From Acidimicrobiia bacterium (GTDB taxonomy: Bacteria > Actinomycetota > Acidimicrobiia > Acidimicrobiales > Aldehydirespiratoraceae): a stretch of 64,000 nt of DNA. Below are positions 1 to 8,463 of this stretch, in pieces. The DNA lies in contig JAJEJB010000035.1 in assembly GCA_022828135.1 (NCBI GenBank), positions 58,052-122,051 of the forward strand. Direction: 5' to 3'. Position 1 is the stretch's first letter, and each line of letters begins with the position of its first letter. The translations under genes and the position numbers were made by a program. Under the pieces are notes generated by a model that saw only the letters and a list, made by a program, of their open reading frames with translations, was not told where the DNA came from and made no database searches.

Positions 1-20
1 GTACCGCTGAGGTAGCAGCC

Positions 21-506
21 ATGTTGAAGCTGCGCCGACTCGACAACATGGACATCGTCGTGAACGACTTCCCGACGATGGTCGACTTCTACCGGAACGT
101 GCTCGGCCTTCCGCTGCATCCCCACGGCTACGAGCCGGAGAAGGGATGGGCGATGTTCATGTGCGGCGACGTCGACCTAGTCCTGCTGTCGGTTCCCGAT
201 GCAGACCGAGCCGAGAGGCGGCGAACGGCGAACTATGCGGAGGACCCCGCCGGCGTCCACTCCTTCGCGGCACAGGTGGACGACATCGACGAGGCCATCG
301 CCGAACTCGACCAGCACGGCATCGAGTGGGCGGGCGACACGAACATCTACGGCGCCGGAGACTTCCTCGAGGAGCTCCCGGGCGACGACTTCGAAGGGAT
401 CTGGTACCGCTTCCGCTCCTTCTACGACCCAGAGGGAAACGTGATGCACATCTGCGAGGTACACCCGCCCGCCGGGTTCGACCGCAGCGCCGCGGCGGGA
501 GCCTGA
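21..506 (+). CDS. VOC (glyoxalase/dioxygenase fold) family protein
   Basis: 161 residues, a usual size for a single-polypeptide protein of two beta-alpha-beta-beta-beta modules. The first module opens with a metal-ligand-type strand followed by 'FYRNVLGLPL', the classic 'FY..vLGl' helix. The second ends with 'FYDPEGNVMHICEV', the usual 'DPdGN..e' strand whose Glu is a metal ligand in the family. Substrate cannot be told: VOC members include lyases, isomerases, extradiol dioxygenases and resistance proteins. The gene heads a tight plus-strand run and the next gene begins 3 bp after its stop, so it probably shares a transcript with the deacetylase and SDR genes. The ATG has no strong purine-rich site within 10 bases. 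Family is secure, function unknown. Confidence 0.85.
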   Translation: MLKLRRLDNMDIVVNDFPTMVDFYRNVLGLPLHPHGYEPEKGWAMFMCGDVDLVLLSVPDADRAERRRTANYAEDPAGVHSFAAQVDDIDEAIAELDQHGIEWAGDTNIYGAGDFLEELPGDDFEGIWYRFRSFYDPEGNVMHICEVHPPAGFDRSAAAGA

Positions 507-509
507 GGG

Positions 510-1421
510 GTGGCCGCGCTACCCAGGCTCACCTTCTGCCTCACGATCGGGCTGGACGCCCTGTCGCTGTGGGTCACGTCGTTCAAGAGCACGAACGCCA
601 GCATGATCTCGCGAGGCGAGATGGACATCACCGGCACCCACCGGGTGCTCGAGTTGATGGACCGCTACGGCATCAAGTCCACGTTCCTCGTTCCGGGCCA
701 CACCGCGCTGGCCTATCCCGACCTCATCCGCCGAATCGTCGATCAGGGGCACGAGCTCGCCTACCACGGGTGGATGCACGAGGACGCGCGCGACTTCGAC
801 GTCGCCGGCCAGCGGCTGGTGATCGAACGGGGACTGGAGGCGCTCGACCACGTGGCCGGAGTGCGACCCCGCGGCCATGTCGCGCCCGCCTGGAACATGA
901 GCGAGCACACCATGGACCTGGTCGAAGAGTTCGGCTTCGACTTCGACGGCAGTCGCATGTCCACGGACTTCATGCCGGTGTACGTCCGCAAGGGTGACCG
1001 CTGGCCGACCGACGGCGCCTTCCAGTTCGGCGAGCTCACCGACGTTGTCGGCATCCCAGTGGCCTGGCCCATGGACGACGTTCCGATCTTCGAGTTCGTC
1101 TGGGGCGAGATCAGCGGTCTAGCACCGGCGTCCGCGGCGGAGGAGATGTGGACCGGCGAGTTCGACTACGCCTACAAGCACTGCCCGGGCGGTGTGTTCA
1201 ACCTGACCGTGCATCCCCAGGTGATCGGCCGCGGACCGAGACTGGAGATGCTCGAGCGGCTCATCGGGCGGGCATCCGAAGCCGGCGATGTGGTCTTCCA
1301 GCGCCAGTCCGACTACGTCGATGCGTGGCGCGCCCTGAACCCCCGCGGCGAGTGGCGGAGCCGGAACCCGGAACTGGCCGGCGACGGGTCCATCGCAGCG
1401 CTGCCATCCATGGTCGACTGA
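510..1421 (+). CDS. Polysaccharide deacetylase (CE4/NodB fold), HpPgdA/PuuE-like
   Basis: 303 residues. Family features seen are 'IGLDALSLW' near residue 13 (in place of the usual TFDDG strand), 'KSTFLVPG', the metal-binding 'HELAYHGWMHED' near residue 85, 'HVAPAWNMS' (arginine/proline motif region) and 'FNLTVHPQVIGR' near residue 235, which carries the C-terminal catalytic His. This pattern fits the cytoplasmic HpPgdA/PuuE-like CE4 branch, whose members act on N-acyl or amide bonds of small molecules or peptidoglycan precursors. There is no signal peptide. The GTG start at 510 lies 3 bp after the VOC stop and is needed to keep the first beta strand. An amidase and a deacylase further along suggest amide catabolism, which is inference. 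Confidence 0.85.
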   Translation: MAALPRLTFCLTIGLDALSLWVTSFKSTNASMISRGEMDITGTHRVLELMDRYGIKSTFLVPGHTALAYPDLIRRIVDQGHELAYHGWMHEDARDFDVAGQRLVIERGLEALDHVAGVRPRGHVAPAWNMSEHTMDLVEEFGFDFDGSRMSTDFMPVYVRKGDRWPTDGAFQFGELTDVVGIPVAWPMDDVPIFEFVWGEISGLAPASAAEEMWTGEFDYAYKHCPGGVFNLTVHPQVIGRGPRLEMLERLIGRASEAGDVVFQRQSDYVDAWRALNPRGEWRSRNPELAGDGSIAALPSMVD

Positions 1422-1425
1422 GTCG

Positions 1426-2184
1426 ATGGGCTCGCTGGTCGGGCTGCGCGTCCTGGTCACCGGCGGGACTTCCGGAATCGGCTCGGGCATCGTCGAGCAT
1501 CTGCGCGCCGAGGGTGCGTCGGTGGCGTTCACCGGCCGCAGCCACCGTCGGGGCTCGACGCTCGGACAGGCGACCGGCGCGGCCTTCGTCGCCGCCGACC
1601 TGTCCGACTCGGCCGCGATCCGCGACATGGTCGAGGAGGCCGTCGACTCGTTGGGCGGACTGGACGGACTGGTGCTCTCCGCCGGGGTGTTGCACCGGGC
1701 GCGGCTCTCCGAGACCTCCGACGACGAGTGGGACAAGATCATCGACCTGAACGTCGTGGCGCCGTTCCTCGTGACCCGGGCCTGCCTGCGGCATCTACAC
1801 GCCAGCGGCGGGGCCATCGTGACCATCGCGTCGGGTACCGCGCTGTGGCCTGAGATGGAACTCGGGGCCTACTCGGTCTCCAAGCGGGCGCTGCTGTCGA
1901 TGACCCAGATGCTGGCGGTCGAGAGCGCTCATCACGGTGTGAGGGTCAATGCGGTCTGCCCCGGCGATACCGCGGCGGGAATGAGCGCGCTGGTGAACGG
2001 AGGGGGTCCACGCGACCACGGCCCGCCGGTGATGCCGCCCGCGGGACGACTGGCAACGCCGGCCGACGCCGCCTCGGCCGTGGCCTTCCTGCTGTCGCCC
2101 GACTCGGCGTTCTGCTCGGGCGCCGTCCTGGCCGTCGACGGAGCCATGCGGGCCGCCCTGCGGGCTCACCGTGTAAGGGGATGA
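1426..2184 (+). CDS. SDR-family oxidoreductase
   Basis: 252 residues, a classical short-chain dehydrogenase/reductase. The nucleotide-binding motif 'TGGTSGIG' lies near residue 12, an NAG-equivalent 'LSAGV' near residue 87, the catalytic Ser in 'IASGTA' near residue 139, and the 'YSVSK' Tyr-Lys pair near residue 152. The C-terminal 'AVDGAM' is the usual SDR end. It should carry out NAD(P)-linked oxidation of an alcohol or reduction of a ketone in the cytoplasm. ATG starts 5 bp after the deacetylase stop, and its own stop overlaps the next SDR by 4 bp (ATGA), so the two SDRs are translationally coupled. They are clearly paralogous and may act on successive or alternative substrates. Substrate unknown. 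Confidence 0.92.
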   Translation: MGSLVGLRVLVTGGTSGIGSGIVEHLRAEGASVAFTGRSHRRGSTLGQATGAAFVAADLSDSAAIRDMVEEAVDSLGGLDGLVLSAGVLHRARLSETSDDEWDKIIDLNVVAPFLVTRACLRHLHASGGAIVTIASGTALWPEMELGAYSVSKRALLSMTQMLAVESAHHGVRVNAVCPGDTAAGMSALVNGGGPRDHGPPVMPPAGRLATPADAASAVAFLLSPDSAFCSGAVLAVDGAMRAALRAHRVRG

Positions 2185-2951
2185 GCGACACGATGGGCGG
2201 CCGCACCGCTCTCGTCACCGGTGGCACATCGGGCATCGGCCGCGCCATCGTCGAGCACTTGAGCGGTGCGGGGATGCAGTTGGCGTTCACTGGTCGCGAC
2301 GTGGGGCGCGGCACCGAGGTAGCCGCGGCTACGGGAGCGACGTTCCTGCAGGCCGACGCGACCGATCGTGGTCGATGCGACGAATCGATCGACGAAGCGC
2401 TGGCCGCGCTAGGGGGCCGGTTGGACCTCTTCGTGTCCAACGCAGGGCTCGTATTCGCGGCCCCGCTGGAAGAGACGCCCGAGGCCGTCTACCGCGAACT
2501 GCTGGAGGTCAACCTCACCGCCGCGTTCCGGTACTCCCGCGCCTGCCTGAGGGTCATGCGGGCGCAAGGTCGCGGGTCGATCGTGCACATCGTGTCTGAC
2601 GCTGCCATCCGCGGCATACACCACATCCCCGTGTACACGATCTCCAAGACGGGTCTTCTCGCAATGTCCGAGGTGCTGGCGGCGGAGGCAGCCCCCCACG
2701 GTGTGCGAGTCAACGCCGTCTGCCCCGGTGCGACAGTTCCGGGGGTCCAATCCACCATCGCGGGCTACGACCATCATGCCGAGGATGCATCGACGTGGGG
2801 GCCAGCCCCATCGGGCAGGCACGGATCCGGAACCGATATCGCGGAGGCTGTCCTCTGGCTGGCGTCCGGCGCCGCCGAGCACGTCAGCGGAGCGACCCTC
2901 CGCATCGACGGCGCGGCATCGGCAGCGATGCGGGCGATCGCCCGTGCCTGA
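2181..2951 (+). CDS. SDR-family oxidoreductase (paralogue of the preceding gene)
   Basis: 256 residues with 'TGGTSGIG' near residue 13, 'VSNAG' near residue 87, catalytic Ser in 'IVSDAA', and 'YTISK' near residue 152. It resembles the upstream SDR throughout, pointing to local duplication. The ATG overlaps the previous stop (ATGA). The last 8 bp overlap the GTG chosen for the amidase, which puts both SDRs and the amidase in one transcript. A long SDR C-terminal cap is absent, so the substrate is probably small. The substrate cannot be read from sequence. Confidence 0.92.
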   Translation: MSDTMGGRTALVTGGTSGIGRAIVEHLSGAGMQLAFTGRDVGRGTEVAAATGATFLQADATDRGRCDESIDEALAALGGRLDLFVSNAGLVFAAPLEETPEAVYRELLEVNLTAAFRYSRACLRVMRAQGRGSIVHIVSDAAIRGIHHIPVYTISKTGLLAMSEVLAAEAAPHGVRVNAVCPGATVPGVQSTIAGYDHHAEDASTWGPAPSGRHGSGTDIAEAVLWLASGAAEHVSGATLRIDGAASAAMRAIARA

Positions 2952-4326
2952 GTCGGCGGCTCACCGCATCGAGCACACGCTGGAGCGGCTACGAGCAACC
3001 GAAGCGCTCGTGCACGCATACGTGAATGTCGACGCCGGCGGAGCCCGGGCGGCCGCCCAGGCAGCCGACGCCACCGAGGCGGTGGGCGCACTGCACGGCT
3101 TGCCGTTCGCGGTCAAGGAAGTCATCGAGGTGTCGGGGATCCCGACGTCGGGTGGTTCGCGGGTGCTCGCCGACCACGTCCCGAAGCAGGATGCAACCGT
3201 CGTGCAGCGGCTTCGACGGGCCGGCGCAGTGCTGGTCGGCACTCAAGTCTCCCACGAGCTGACCTGCGGGCTCGACCAGCCGCCGACACGCAACCCGTGG
3301 GACCTCCGACGCTATCCGGGTGGATCGAGTGCCGGGGGCGGTGTCTCCGTGGCCGTCGGTTCCGCACATTTTGCGCTAGGAACCGACGCCGCCGGGTCCG
3401 TCCGCATTCCGGGCGCCATGACCGGCGTGGTCGGGCTCAAGCCGACCGCGGGCTACGTGAGCTCCCACGGTGTCGTGCGCGGCGCAACGGCACCGTCCAT
3501 CGACCACGTCGGCATCCTCGCTCGGAGCGTCGGCGACGCGGCTGACGTGCTCGAGGTGATCGCGGGGCCTGACCCCGCCGACGCGGCCACCCTTCGGGCT
3601 ACGCCCGCGCCCTCGTCGGCCGAGGGGCTGAGCCGGCTCCGAGCGTCGATCGAAGGCACTCGACTGGCTGTGCTCGGGGAGGGCACGCAGTCAGCGCTCG
3701 ACGGATTGGTCGCGCCCGAGCCGGACGTGGTCGAAGCGGTGCATGCGGCCTACCGGCAGCTGCAGGCTCTCGGGGCGACGCTGGTGCCGATCGAGCTCCC
3801 GATGCTGGTTCACAGCACCGAGGCGATCGTCACCTTCTTCTCGACCGAGCTGGCCGCGGCGCACCGTCAACTCCTGACTCACAAGCAGGAGCAGTACCAC
3901 CCCGCGGTGGGCGCGATGCTCACCCTGGCCCTCGACACTCCAGCCGAACAGATCGAACATGCGGTGGACACGCGCACGCGGCTGCGACACGAGGTCACCC
4001 AGAGCTTCCGTGCGGCCAAGATCGATGCCTTGGTGAGCCCGACTACGCCCCGGGCTGCGATGCCGCTCGACGCGTTCGATCCCGGGGAGGAACTGGGAAC
4101 CCTCATCCCCTACACCTGCCCGTTCAACCTCACCGGACAGCCGGCCATCAGCGTGCCGTGCGGCTTCACGTCCGAAGGGATGCCCGTGGGGCTCCAAGTC
4201 GTGGGGCCGGAGTTCGGGGAGTCACAGGTCTTGCGAGTCGCGGCCGCCTACGAGCAAGCAACCGGCTGGCACGACCTTCACCCCAGGATCATCACCGAGG
4301 CCGGGGCCGACTCGGACCGCGGCTAG
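2944..4326 (+). CDS. Amidase (amidase-signature family)
   Basis: 460 residues with the full amidase-signature core. The catalytic Lys is in 'PFAVKEVIEV' near residue 60, the cis-Ser in 'GGSSAGGGVSV' near residue 133, and the nucleophile Ser in 'GTDAAGSVRIPG' near residue 157. The family hydrolyses carboxamides to acid plus ammonia; GatA, indoleacetamide and 6-aminohexanoate hydrolases are relatives. No gatB or gatC is nearby, so a catabolic amidase is more likely than tRNA transamidation. The open frame extends upstream to 2701 but that part only mirrors the SDR. GTG at 2944 overlaps the SDR stop by 8 bp and gives the normal family length. Substrate unknown. Confidence 0.9.
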   Translation: MPESAAHRIEHTLERLRATEALVHAYVNVDAGGARAAAQAADATEAVGALHGLPFAVKEVIEVSGIPTSGGSRVLADHVPKQDATVVQRLRRAGAVLVGTQVSHELTCGLDQPPTRNPWDLRRYPGGSSAGGGVSVAVGSAHFALGTDAAGSVRIPGAMTGVVGLKPTAGYVSSHGVVRGATAPSIDHVGILARSVGDAADVLEVIAGPDPADAATLRATPAPSSAEGLSRLRASIEGTRLAVLGEGTQSALDGLVAPEPDVVEAVHAAYRQLQALGATLVPIELPMLVHSTEAIVTFFSTELAAAHRQLLTHKQEQYHPAVGAMLTLALDTPAEQIEHAVDTRTRLRHEVTQSFRAAKIDALVSPTTPRAAMPLDAFDPGEELGTLIPYTCPFNLTGQPAISVPCGFTSEGMPVGLQVVGPEFGESQVLRVAAAYEQATGWHDLHPRIITEAGADSDRG

Positions 4327-4346
4327 GCGAGACCACAGTGCGCACC

Positions 4347-5267
4347 ATGGCTCACGAACCTGGCCTCGATGCCCAGCACGATCGCAGGTGCGACGATCCG
4401 GTGATCCTGAATCAGTGGCATCCGGTTGCCGCGATCGGCGAGATCCCTCCCGCGGCCGTCAAGGAGACCCTTCTGCTCGGCGAGCCGATCGCCTACACCC
4501 GAGGCGACGACGGCGCGCCGGTCGTCTGGCGCGTCGAGCACACCGAGGTCGGCGAGACGCCGATCCCCGAAGAGGGCCGGCGGCTGCCAGCCCGAACCAA
4601 GTTCGGATACCTGTGGACCAGCATCGGCTCTCCACCGGCGCGGCTGTTCTCGCTTCCGGAGGTCGATGAGCCCGGCCGGATCGTCCACAACGCGATCACG
4701 ATCGGCATCAACGTGTCCGCGCCGCGTGCCGTGGAGAACTTCCTCGATGTCGCCCACTTGGCATTCGTGCATCCCGGGTCGCTGGGGGAGGAGCCCCACA
4801 CGGAGATCCGGGACTATGAAGTCCGTACGGTGGACGGTGACATCTGGGCGTCGGACATCCTTCTCTACCAGCCGAGGATGGCGGCCGAGTCGACGAGCGC
4901 GGGGGTGGCGGAGTACATCTACCGGGTACCCCATCCGCACTGCGCCGTGCTCTACAAGAGGACCGAGACAGCCAGCGACCGCATGGACATCTACGCGGGG
5001 TTCGTGCATGCACTGTCCGAGGAACGGATTCGGCTCCACCTCTTCGATTGCGTCGTGGAGGGGAATGCGACCGCTGGTGATGTCCGGCGATTCGTTCAGA
5101 CCATCGTCGGCCAGGACAAGTCGATCCTCGAGAATCAGAATCCGAGGCGACTCCCCCTGGACCCCCGCGCTGAGACTCCTGTGAGAGCGGACAAGTCGTC
5201 GATCGCCTATCGGCGCTACCTGACCGAGATCGGCTTGAACTACGGCGTCATACGCGCCCAGGAGTGA
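4347..5267 (+). CDS. VanA-like ring-hydroxylating oxygenase homologue lacking the Rieske cluster ligands
   Basis: 306 residues. The middle contains 'NFLDVAHLAFVHPG' near residue 132, matching the N/D-x-x-H-x(4)-H mononuclear iron site of VanA-type oxygenase alpha subunits ('NLLDLTHEAFVHPG' type). The N-terminal part starts like a Rieske domain ('LNQWHPVAAIGEIPP', 'LLLGEPIAYTR'). Where CPHR...CxYHGW should follow, it passes directly from 'VVWRVEHTEV' to 'TKFGYLWTSIGSPP', so both Cys-x-His cluster motifs are missing. The frame is continuous and neighbouring frames do not hold the missing piece. It therefore probably lacks the [2Fe-2S] centre and could not work as an ordinary Rieske oxygenase. 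It may be non-catalytic, non-redox, or use another electron route. ATG at 4347 is preferred; GTG at 4338 is possible. Confidence 0.8.
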   Translation: MAHEPGLDAQHDRRCDDPVILNQWHPVAAIGEIPPAAVKETLLLGEPIAYTRGDDGAPVVWRVEHTEVGETPIPEEGRRLPARTKFGYLWTSIGSPPARLFSLPEVDEPGRIVHNAITIGINVSAPRAVENFLDVAHLAFVHPGSLGEEPHTEIRDYEVRTVDGDIWASDILLYQPRMAAESTSAGVAEYIYRVPHPHCAVLYKRTETASDRMDIYAGFVHALSEERIRLHLFDCVVEGNATAGDVRRFVQTIVGQDKSILENQNPRRLPLDPRAETPVRADKSSIAYRRYLTEIGLNYGVIRAQE

Positions 5268-5329
5268 TTGGGTCCGGAGCCTGACCAGGTCCATCTGGAC
5301 CAGTCGGTCGCTCGGCTAGCGTCGGCACC

Positions 5330-7054
5330 ATGCTCGACCTTCTCATCCAGGGCGGCGACGTGATCGACGGCCGGGGCGGGCCCCGGCGCCGAGCCGACAT
5401 CGGCATCGTCGGCGACCGGATCTCGGCCATCGGGAACCTGGTCAACGGAGGCGCGGAGGCCGCGGCCACCATCGACGCCACCGGCCTGGCGGTCACGCCG
5501 GGGTTCATCGACGTGCACACCCATTTCGACGCTCAGGTGTTCTGGGACCCGGACCTGTCGCCGTCGCCGCTGCACGGCGTGACGACCGTGATCGGCGGCA
5601 ACTGCGGGTTCACCATCGCACCCTTGGGCGACGACCCGGCCCACGGCGACTACCTGATGCGGATGCTGGCCCGGGTTGAGGGCATCCCGCTGGAGGCGTT
5701 GCAGCAGGGCGTGCCGTGGAGTTGGCAGACCACGGCCGAGTACTTCGACGCCATCGACGGGAACGTGACCGTCAACGCCGGGTTCAAGGTGGGCCACTCG
5801 GCCCTGCGCCGGGTGGTGATGGGCGACGACAGCGTCCGCCGGACCTGCACCGACGAGGAGCTGGAGGCGATGAAGGGGCTGTTGCGCGACGGCCTGGAGG
5901 CCGGGGCGCTGGGGTTCTCGTCGTCGTGGTCGCGCACCCACAACGACCCGATGGGGAACATGGTCCCCAGCCGGTACGCGGAGCGCGACGAGCTGACATC
6001 TCTGTGCTCGGTGCTGGCCGGCTACGACGGCACCTCCGTCGAGTTCAACCCCGCGCTGAGGCCGTTCGAGCCGTGGGCCTTCGACCTCATGGCCGACATG
6101 TCGGCCGCAGCCCGCCGGCCGCTCAACTGGAACGTGCTGGCGGTCAGCGCCCGCTCGTTGGAGACGAACCGGGCCGAACTGGCCGCAGGTGACCAGGCCG
6201 CGGCCCGGGGTGGAAAGATCGTGGCTCTGACCGTGCCCCTCACGCTCTCGCTGCACCTGAACTTCAACAGCGGCTTCGTGCTCGACGCCCTGCCCGGCTG
6301 GGAGGAGGTGATGCTCCTCGGAAAGGAGGAGAAGCTCCGCGTCCTGGCCGACCCGGCCGAGCGGCGCAGGCTCGACGAACTGGCCCAGGGGGACCACCCT
6401 CTGCGTCGGCTGGCGCACTGGGCGCGCAAGGTCGTGTTCCACTCGCCCGCGCCGGAGAACGAGGGCTGCGCGGGCCGCACGGTGGGCGAGATCGCCGAGG
6501 AGCGGGGCCAGGACCCGTGGGACACGCTGTGCGACATGGCGCTGGCCGACGACCTGGAGACGTCGTTCGGGAATCCGGCCATGCCTGAGCCGACCGCCGA
6601 CTGGGAGGCCAGGGTCGAGATCTGGCGAGACCCGCGGGCCGTTGTCGGTGCCTCCGACGCGGGGGCTCACCTCGACCTGTTCCTGTCGGCCAACTACGCG
6701 ACCACGATGCTGAACGAGGCCGTGGTCAAGCGGGGGCTCATCTCACTGGAGGAGGCCGTGCACATGCTCACCGAGGTGCCGGCCGACCTCTACGGCCTGG
6801 TCGACAGGGGAGTGCTGGCCGAGGGCACCTACGCCGATGTGGTGGTGTTGGACGAGAGTGAGGTCGGCTCAGGGCCCACCGAGTTCCGTTCCGACCTGCC
6901 CGCGGGAGCGTCCCGGCTGTACGCCGGGGCCACCGGCATCGAGCACGTGGTCTGCAACGGCACCGAGATCGTGCGCGGCGGACAGTTCACCGGCGCCCGC
7001 CCCGGCACGCTGCTGCGCTCAGGCACCCACACCACCGGACCCAGCCTCGACTAG
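5330..7054 (+). CDS. N-acyl-D-amino-acid deacylase/D-aminoacylase-type amidohydrolase
   Basis: 574 residues, amidohydrolase superfamily (TIM-barrel metal hydrolase). Visible are an N-terminal beta-sandwich with 'GGDVIDGRG', the metal-binding 'GFIDVHTHFDAQ' near residue 60, 'GNCGFTIAP' near residue 90, 'VGHSALRR', and 'VGASDAGAHLD' near residue 445 with the catalytic Asp. The C-terminal 'ADVVVLDE' strand closes the sandwich. This combination is typical of D-aminoacylase-like and dihydroorotase-like hydrolases that cleave N-acyl groups or cyclic amides. It follows the oxygenase-like gene by 62 bp and may belong to the same unit. With the CE4 deacetylase and amidase it makes the cluster rich in amide hydrolases. 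Substrate uncertain. Confidence 0.88.
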   Translation: MLDLLIQGGDVIDGRGGPRRRADIGIVGDRISAIGNLVNGGAEAAATIDATGLAVTPGFIDVHTHFDAQVFWDPDLSPSPLHGVTTVIGGNCGFTIAPLGDDPAHGDYLMRMLARVEGIPLEALQQGVPWSWQTTAEYFDAIDGNVTVNAGFKVGHSALRRVVMGDDSVRRTCTDEELEAMKGLLRDGLEAGALGFSSSWSRTHNDPMGNMVPSRYAERDELTSLCSVLAGYDGTSVEFNPALRPFEPWAFDLMADMSAAARRPLNWNVLAVSARSLETNRAELAAGDQAAARGGKIVALTVPLTLSLHLNFNSGFVLDALPGWEEVMLLGKEEKLRVLADPAERRRLDELAQGDHPLRRLAHWARKVVFHSPAPENEGCAGRTVGEIAEERGQDPWDTLCDMALADDLETSFGNPAMPEPTADWEARVEIWRDPRAVVGASDAGAHLDLFLSANYATTMLNEAVVKRGLISLEEAVHMLTEVPADLYGLVDRGVLAEGTYADVVVLDESEVGSGPTEFRSDLPAGASRLYAGATGIEHVVCNGTEIVRGGQFTGARPGTLLRSGTHTTGPSLD

Positions 7055-7078
7055 CAGGGCGGCCGCCGCAGTACCGAT

Positions 7079-7483
7079 TCAGGCGGGGTCGGGCATCTCG
7101 GCGGTGCCGTAGCCGGAGTCGACCACGCCCTCAGTGAAGAAGGCCTCCCACATGACTCCGTCGGGGTCGGTGACCCACGACTTGTGCTGGAGCTGGTAGC
7201 CGCAGACGAGATCATCCTGGTCGGCGCGGGGCATGCCGGCCGAGTCGATGTGCTCCCGCAGGTCCTCCAATTCGGGACGGGTCTCGACCTGGATGCCGTA
7301 GTGGGCCGAACCGGGGGCGCCCTCGCCGTGGGTGTCGAGCGAGAAGTTCACCCGCGGGTCGTCCAGCATCCACTTGGCGTAGTCGGAGCGCCGCAGGGTG
7401 GGCTCCACCCCGAACAGCCGGGTGTAGAACGCGATCGACTCTTCCAGGTCGTCGACCTGCAGTCCGATGTGCATCCGTTGCAT
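7079..7483 (-). CDS. ArsI/CadI-like VOC protein (cadmium-induced / C-As lyase-related)
   Basis: 134 residues. The start 'MQRMHIGLQVDDLEESI', 'DYAKWMLDDPRVNFSLDT' and 'WVTDPDGVMWEAFF' match the ArsI/CadI type of VOC protein closely. Family metal-site residues are present: His5, the His in 'SAHYGIQVE' near residue 61, and the Glu in 'MWEAFF'. In ArsI lyases two adjacent Cys bind trivalent arsenicals; here the site reads 'VCGY', so only one Cys remains. It may therefore not be a true C-As lyase, despite family resemblance. It is convergent with the preceding deacylase (25 bp apart) and not next to other ars genes. Function is given as resemblance only. Confidence 0.85.
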   Translation of the reverse strand: MQRMHIGLQVDDLEESIAFYTRLFGVEPTLRRSDYAKWMLDDPRVNFSLDTHGEGAPGSAHYGIQVETRPELEDLREHIDSAGMPRADQDDLVCGYQLQHKSWVTDPDGVMWEAFFTEGVVDSGYGTAEMPDPA

Positions 7484-7542
7484 GGCTCATCACCCTGCCT
7501 CAACTAGACCTGTCGTGAACGGTAGCGGCCCACTCGACAGCC

Positions 7543-8439
7543 TCAGCCGTCTCTAGGGTCGTCGATGTCGGACACGAAGCGGTGGGCGTCGACGTTGTGC
7601 TCGGCGACCTGGCCGATGGTTTTGGCCTTGGCCGTCCCGCCCCGCAGCGCAGCCAGGGGGTCGGTCTGGTCACCCACGTACCCCAGCGCGAAGGCGCCCT
7701 GGGTGTAGCCCATCATGCGCAACAGGTCGTCGTCGAGGGTGCGGGCGATCTCCGGCGGGCAGGCCAGGTACTGGTTCTCCTCCTGGCGCACCCAACCCAC
7801 CGCGTAGGTGATGTTCACGCCCCGGCGCACCTCGCCCGAGGTGTTGGCCCCGGCACCGTGCAGCACCTTGCCCTCGTAGAAGAGCACACTGCCCCGGCTC
7901 ATCTCGGCCTGGGCGCCCGCCACTTCGCCGGCCGATTCGTCGTCCAGGCCGGAGGTGCCGGGCAGGATCCAGGTGGCCCCGTTGGCCGCGGTGAAGTCGG
8001 TCAGAGCCCACATGGTGTTGCACTGGACGTGATACCCCGGCCCGAAGTCGAAGAAGTCGAAGGCCATCTCATCGCGATGGAGCTTCTGACGGGTCTCGCC
8101 CGGCTCGACCGAGATGATCTGGGTGAGGTGCAGCTGCACCGTGCTGGCGTGACCAAGGAAGTGGCTCACCGCTCCGACCACGAGCGGATGCATCACCAGC
8201 GGCCGGACCGACGGGCAGCGGGCCACCAGCGCGCCGGTCCGGCGGGTGAAGCGCCCGTCGTATTCGTCACGCCCCGCGGCCGACGCCTCGATGTAGGGCA
8301 TGGCCTCGGCCTCCAGCCGATCCAGCAGCCTGTGGTCGGCCACATCGTCCATGATGGCGTAGCCGAAGCGGCGCAGATGGTCGCTGACCTCTTCCGGGTC
8401 GACATCAGGAGCGAAGTGGTGCAGGCCCACGGCGGGCAT
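7543..8439 (-). CDS. Phytanoyl-CoA dioxygenase (PhyH)-family 2OG-Fe(II) oxygenase
   Basis: 298 residues from the ATG at 8439; the frame extends 30 bp further to an upstream start. The iron facial triad is seen as 'KLHRDEMAF' (H-x-D) near residue 127 and 'VLHGAGANTS' (distal His) near residue 207. 'RRGVNITYAVGW' follows with the Arg that binds 2-oxoglutarate. The family hydroxylates acyl-CoAs, ectoine, small acids or natural products using O2 and 2-oxoglutarate. It is divergently transcribed from the YdjC-type deacetylase across about 110 bp with a paired CCAAT/ATTGG dyad, so the two may be co-regulated. Substrate not identifiable. Confidence 0.88.
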   Translation of the reverse strand: MPAVGLHHFAPDVDPEEVSDHLRRFGYAIMDDVADHRLLDRLEAEAMPYIEASAAGRDEYDGRFTRRTGALVARCPSVRPLVMHPLVVGAVSHFLGHASTVQLHLTQIISVEPGETRQKLHRDEMAFDFFDFGPGYHVQCNTMWALTDFTAANGATWILPGTSGLDDESAGEVAGAQAEMSRGSVLFYEGKVLHGAGANTSGEVRRGVNITYAVGWVRQEENQYLACPPEIARTLDDDLLRMMGYTQGAFALGYVGDQTDPLAALRGGTAKAKTIGQVAEHNVDAHRFVSDIDDPRDG

Positions 8440-8463
8440 GGTAGGGCCACGCGGCCCCTCTGA

